Below, piece after piece: positions 6,234 to 9,194 of a stretch of 9,194 nucleotides of DNA (within the stretch, counting starts at the first letter, position 1; each line of letters begins with the position of its first letter). The DNA is taken from assembly GCA_964425315.1 (NCBI GenBank), contig CAYRNB010000105.1, positions 1 through 9,194 on the forward strand, read 5' to 3'. The translations under genes and the position numbers were made by a program. The DNA is from Rhodoblastus sp964425315. GTDB taxonomy: Bacteria > Pseudomonadota > Alphaproteobacteria > Rhizobiales > Beijerinckiaceae. The notes beneath the pieces were generated by a model that ran no database searches, was not told the origin of the DNA, and worked only from the letters and a program-made list of their open reading frames with translations.

Positions 6234-7829
6234 ATGATGAATTTCCGAGGACTCTCGACCGCTTTGCTCATATCGCTCGGCCTTTTCGGCGCGAGCCCCG
6301 CGTCGGCGCAAGCGGCGGCGCCGAGCGGGACCACGAAGCCGAACATCGTGATCATATGGGGCGACGACGTCGGCATATCGAACATCAGCGCTTACACCAA
6401 CGGCCTCATGGGCTACAGGACGCCGAACATCGATTCGATCGCCAAGGAAGGCGTCATTTTCACCGACTATTACGGCGAGCAAAGCTGCACCGCCGGCCGC
6501 GCCTCTTTTATCACCGGCCAGAGCGGGCTCCGCACCGGCCTCACCAAGGTTGGCCTCCCGGGGGCCAAGATCGGCCTGAGCGACAAGGACCCGACGATCG
6601 CCCAGCTTCTGAAGCCGCTGGGCTACGCGACCGGACAATTCGGCAAGAACCATCTCGGCGACCGCGATGAATACTTGCCGACCGCACACGGCTTCGACGA
6701 ATTCTACGGCAACCTCTATCACCTCAACGCCGAAGAGGAGCCGGAACTGCCGGATTATCCGAAATTGAACGATCCGGAATTCCCCAATTTCCGCAAGAAT
6801 TTCGGACCGCGCGGCGTCATCCACAGCTGGGCGCTTCCCGGCGGAAAGCAGAAGATCGAAGACACCGGCCCCCTGACCAGGAAGCGGATGGAAACGATCG
6901 ACGACGATATCGCCGCGCGCGCGGCCGATTTCCTCGAAAGGAAAGTGAAGGCCGGCAAGCCGGTGTTCTTGTGGGTCAATTTCACCCACATGCACTTCCG
7001 CACCCACGTCAAGCCGGAAAGCCTCGGCCAGGCCGGCCGCTGGCTGGGCCCCTATGCCGACGCCATGATCGACCACGACAAGAACGTCGGCGCAGTCCTC
7101 GCCAAGATCAAGGCTCTCGGCATCGAAGACAATACGATCGTGATGTATTCAACCGACAACGGGCCGCACATGAACTCATGGCCGGATGCGGCGATGACCC
7201 CTTTCCGCAACGAGAAGAACTCGAACTGGGAAGGCGCCTACCGCGTCCCGGCCATGGTGCGCTGGCCCGGCCATATCAAGCCCGGTTCCGTCAGCAACGG
7301 CATCGTGTCGCACCTGGACTGGCTGCCCACGCTGCTCCACATCGCTGGCGAGCCCGACATCAAGCAGAAGCTCCTGAAGGGCGATAAGGTCGGCGACGAG
7401 ACCTACAAGGTTCATCTCGACGGTTACGATCTCGTTCCCTATCTCACCGGCGAGACCACCAAGGACCCCCGCAAGGATTTCTTCTACTTCTCGGACGACG
7501 GCGACCTGACCGCCTTGCGGTACGACAACTGGAAGTTCGTCTTCATGGAACAGCGGGCGCCCGGCACGCTGCGGGTCTGGTCCGAGCCTTACACGCGCTT
7601 GCGGATCCCGTTGATATACAACCTGCGGCTCGATCCTTACGAACGGGCGAACATCACGTCCAACACTTACTACGACTGGTTGCTCGACCACGCCTTCATG
7701 CTGGTGCCGGCGCAGACCTACGTCTCGAAGTACCTCGCGACGTTCAAGGAATATCCGCCACGCCAGAAGGCGGCGAGCTTCACCGTCGACCAGGCAATGG
7801 AACAGCTCAAAGCGCCTATCGGCAATTGA
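6234..7829 (+). CDS. Periplasmic arylsulfatase (531 aa, CTAGR motif)
   Basis: A second alkaline-phosphatase-superfamily sulfatase. I chose the ATG at 6234 because AGGAGG (6221-6226) is 7 nt upstream; an in-frame TTG at 6216 would place that site inside the gene. Signal peptide residues 1-25, ending ASA before Q26. Catalytic features: D44-D45 in IIWGDDVG; modifiable C85 in C-T-A-G-R89 followed by TGQ; K138 and H140 in FGKNHLGD; H252 in THMH; D308-N309 in STDNG. The CxAxR motif differs from the usual CxPxR but is shared by a large group of bacterial arylsulfatases and can be processed by formylglycine-generating enzymes. The C-terminus (LVPAQTYVSKYLATFKEYPPRQK) is typical of that group. It is not a close paralogue of the large sulfatase and lacks the extra C-terminal domain. 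Apparently monocistronic, ending 33 bp before a terminator. Confidence 0.93.
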   Translation: MMNFRGLSTALLISLGLFGASPASAQAAAPSGTTKPNIVIIWGDDVGISNISAYTNGLMGYRTPNIDSIAKEGVIFTDYYGEQSCTAGRASFITGQSGLRTGLTKVGLPGAKIGLSDKDPTIAQLLKPLGYATGQFGKNHLGDRDEYLPTAHGFDEFYGNLYHLNAEEEPELPDYPKLNDPEFPNFRKNFGPRGVIHSWALPGGKQKIEDTGPLTRKRMETIDDDIAARAADFLERKVKAGKPVFLWVNFTHMHFRTHVKPESLGQAGRWLGPYADAMIDHDKNVGAVLAKIKALGIEDNTIVMYSTDNGPHMNSWPDAAMTPFRNEKNSNWEGAYRVPAMVRWPGHIKPGSVSNGIVSHLDWLPTLLHIAGEPDIKQKLLKGDKVGDETYKVHLDGYDLVPYLTGETTKDPRKDFFYFSDDGDLTALRYDNWKFVFMEQRAPGTLRVWSEPYTRLRIPLIYNLRLDPYERANITSNTYYDWLLDHAFMLVPAQTYVSKYLATFKEYPPRQKAASFTVDQAMEQLKAPIGN

Positions 7830-7862
7830 GCGACGGGCTGTGAGAGCCTCGATGAAAATAAG

Positions 7863-7894
7863 CGCGACCGCCTTCGAGCGGCCGCGTTTTCTTT
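7863..7894 (+). terminator. Rho-independent terminator, probably bidirectional
   Basis: CGCGACCGC (7863-7871) pairs with GCGGCCGCG (7878-7886) over 9 bp with a single A-C mismatch and a 6-nt loop, followed by TTTTCTTT. It begins 33 bp after the stop of the second sulfatase. On the minus strand the same hairpin is followed by CTTATTTTC, so it may also stop transcription of the converging membrane-protein genes that end at 8047. Confidence 0.8.
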
Positions 7895-8046
7895 GCGCCT
7901 CCGGCGCGGCGCGAGCGCAAACACTCGACCTTCCATCGCATAGGCCCGCCGGAAACGGAATTCGTCGGCTCGGCCTCCTCCTCTTACGAGTGCGCGACAT
8001 TCTCGGCCGGTTCTGCAATGGCCTTTTTCCAGCGTCCCGAATCGAT

Positions 8047-8529
8047 TCAACGGAAGAAAACGATCCCGAATAGTGTCGAAGCGGAATTGGCCGCCAGCGA
8101 AACCATCAGGGACCGGCCGGGCGAGAGCGCCGCCATCCACGCAATCAGCAACGCCTCGGCAAGAACGACCAGGCTTTCGATCGCGACTACGGTCGGCCAG
8201 TAGCCAAAATGCGGATAGGCCCAAAGCGCCGCCGTCCAGGCTTGCGGATGGGTGACGGCGGTGGCGACGGCGGAGGCGAGGCCCGCATGAAGCGGACCGC
8301 GACAGGGCCATCGCGCCAGGCGCACGATGAAAAAAGCGATCGGCGCCTCTATGGCGCAGGAGAGCAGCAGCGCCACCCATTCGCTCGGCGATTGCGCCGG
8401 CGACGGAAAAGCGACCCTGGCGGCCGCCGCCAGCGGCCAGGCCATTGCGGCGGCGAGGAGCAACAGGACGAGACAGGCCCGCCATCCGCCAGAAGGCGTC
8501 AGGACGATCCGTCCGCCGCGCCGTTTCAT
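8047..8529 (-). CDS. Integral membrane protein, about five spans, unknown family
   Basis: A 160-aa hydrophobic protein. The ATG at 8529 has AAGGA 8 nt upstream; the in-frame ATG at 8538 directly abuts that AAGG and is less likely. Hydrophobic spans are visible near residues 17-38, 49-69, 80-100, 108-130 and 136-157. Polar residues inside spans stand out: E in CAIEAPIAF, THPQAW, and two glutamates in ESLVVLAEALLIAW, then SLAANSAST. This E / THP-W / E-E layout recalls a widespread but uncharacterised small membrane protein family; I cannot name it. It starts 27 bp after the PDZ-like gene on the same strand, so the two are probably co-transcribed. Function unknown; the buried charged residues suggest transport or an intramembrane activity rather than a mere anchor. 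Confidence 0.78.
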   Translation of the reverse strand: MKRRGGRIVLTPSGGWRACLVLLLLAAAMAWPLAAAARVAFPSPAQSPSEWVALLLSCAIEAPIAFFIVRLARWPCRGPLHAGLASAVATAVTHPQAWTAALWAYPHFGYWPTVVAIESLVVLAEALLIAWMAALSPGRSLMVSLAANSASTLFGIVFFR

Positions 8530-8556
8530 GTGTCTCATCCTTCATCGCTGCGCCGA

Positions 8557-8985
8557 TCAGCGGTCCTTGTTGAACTCGACTTTTATGGGTTCGCCTCTGG
8601 AACCGGGCGCAATGAATTCGAGCGTGACGCGGCTTCCCGGCGCCCTTTGCGCGAAGGCGTTGAGAATTTGCAGCACCAGGCCGTTTTCCGGACGCAGGTC
8701 CTGGCCGTTTACGCTCAGCACCTCCATGCCGATCACGCCCCTGGAGCGCGCCAATCTGCAATTGGGGCTCGGGTCGTCGCAGGAGGCGAGGATGGCCGCC
8801 TGCGCGCGTTTAAAATATCGGGGATGCCGGGGCGGAAAGGGAACCTTGACCCAGTTGACGGAAAATTCGAGGCCGGCGGCGCTGCCGTAGGACGGTCCTC
8901 GATCGGGCCGCGGCAATATATCGGCGCGGCTGGCGCTCGCCGACAACAGCAGCCCCAGGGCCATCAGCCGCGCTAAATTTCGCAT
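8557..8985 (-). CDS. Secreted protein with PDZ-like C-terminal half
   Basis: A 142-aa protein whose ATG (8985) follows GGGAGG by 5 nt. Residues 1-21 form a signal peptide (cleavage near SRA-D22). The middle has a Cys pair C69-x6-C76. From about residue 83 the sequence GVIGMEVLSVNGQDL, then a helix (GLVLQILNAFAQ) and strand RVTLEFIAPG ... PIKVEF resembles the core of a PDZ domain (G-x-x-x-G-D-x-I-x-x-V-N-G type), although the usual GD is replaced by ME. PDZ domains bind exposed C-termini or peptides. Without a protease domain it may be an adaptor for the following membrane protein, 27 bp downstream. The identity is from fold-pattern recognition only; the family is unknown. Confidence 0.72.
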   Translation of the reverse strand: MRNLARLMALGLLLSASASRADILPRPDRGPSYGSAAGLEFSVNWVKVPFPPRHPRYFKRAQAAILASCDDPSPNCRLARSRGVIGMEVLSVNGQDLRPENGLVLQILNAFAQRAPGSRVTLEFIAPGSRGEPIKVEFNKDR

Positions 8986-9055
8986 TGGCGCCTCCCTGCG
9001 ATCCTCGTCGCTTTTCCCCTCCCGCCCGCTTGCCGGCTATTGCGGCGAAGGCTCT

Positions 9056-9193
9056 CTACTTGAGATAGATCATCACGGCGGCCCAAACGGCGAGGGCGAA
9101 GAAAGCCAGACCAATCGTTCGTATAAACCAGCCGCCCATGACCGCGACAGCAAAGCCGAACAGCGCGATGAGCACAAGCCCGCCGCCGCCGTT
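9056..9193 (-). CDS. C-terminal 45 residues of a membrane protein
   Basis: An open frame enters from the right edge and stops at TAG (9058-9056). The visible end reads as Gly-rich NGGGG, then LVLIALFGFAVAVMGGWFI, RTIGLAFFALAVWAAVMIYLK, i.e. two hydrophobic spans separated by a short basic turn with a terminal lysine. It ends 70 bp before the PDZ-like gene start on the same strand and may be part of the same transcript. Its N-terminus lies outside the window, and its function cannot be told. Confidence 0.65.
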   Translation of the reverse strand, partial: NGGGGLVLIALFGFAVAVMGGWFIRTIGLAFFALAVWAAVMIYLK

Positions 9194-9194
9194 C

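Noticed and set aside
6219..7076. 285-aa minus-strand frame
   Set aside because: Antisense shadow of the second sulfatase; long only because stops are rare at this GC content.
7718..8761. 347-aa minus-strand frame
   Set aside because: Runs through the terminator, the end of the sulfatase, and the membrane and PDZ-like genes in another frame; Arg-rich composition typical of a shadow.
8209..8976. 255-aa plus-strand frame
   Set aside because: Antisense to two genes that have signal peptide or membrane-span patterns and good ribosome binding sites.
1..9194. CRISPR arrays, tRNA/rRNA genes, insertion sequences
   Set aside because: No regularly spaced repeats, no cloverleaf or rRNA-like sequence and no transposase frame were seen. 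The direct repeats found are copies of the local operon, not terminal repeats of a mobile element.

Overview
The window is GC-rich and its genes look like those of an alphaproteobacterium, most likely of the order Hyphomicrobiales (perhaps the Methylocystaceae/Beijerinckiaceae neighbourhood). That placement rests only on base composition, on the DUF2092 protein and on the small secreted proteins with ARRTTRR-like and VVCARGVYRAGC-like motifs. It is an impression, not a proof. Nearly every gene encodes an exported protein: two periplasmic sulfatases, a LolA-fold-like DUF2092 protein, an outer-membrane beta-barrel, small Cys-containing secreted proteins, a PDZ-like secreted protein and membrane proteins.

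Left part (1-4410, all minus strand). An apparent operon reads from right to left: a large arylsulfatase of 842 aa (4410-1882, CSPTR formylglycine motif), then a DUF2092 protein (1836-1021), then a small secreted protein (1024-716). The last two overlap by ATGA. Beyond it lie a degenerate chimeric unit (710-229) and the start of another small secreted Cys protein (110, running out of the window).

The most striking structure is that the 229-710 block is a mosaic of two distant parts of this same operon. Positions 229-308 match the 3' end of the small-protein gene (716-795). Positions 309-710 match the sulfatase signal-peptide region plus its upstream region (4323-4720), at a nearly constant offset of 4010. 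The simplest reading is a head-to-tail duplication of a roughly 4 kb sulfatase-DUF2092-small protein unit, whose downstream copy then lost about 3.5 kb. What remains is a signal-peptide remnant fused out of frame to a small-protein tail.

Middle (4411-6233). A 509-bp divergent intergenic region holds the sulfatase upstream sequence with an inverted repeat. It is followed by a plus-strand outer-membrane beta-barrel gene (4920-5816). A 417-bp gap then carries a perfect 14-bp palindrome, a tandem 16-nt repeat and an imperfect inverted repeat.

Right part (6234-9194). A second, shorter sulfatase of 531 aa with a CTAGR motif is on the plus strand and ends at a good hairpin terminator (7863-7894). 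Converging on that terminator is a minus-strand series: the C-terminus of a membrane protein (9193-9056), a secreted PDZ-like protein (8985-8557) and a multi-spanning membrane protein (8529-8047).

The two sulfatases, the barrel protein and the DUF2092/small-protein pair could form an envelope system that desulfates an external or periplasmic organosulfur compound. No formylglycine-generating enzyme, sulfate transporter or regulator is in the window, so substrate and purpose are not visible.
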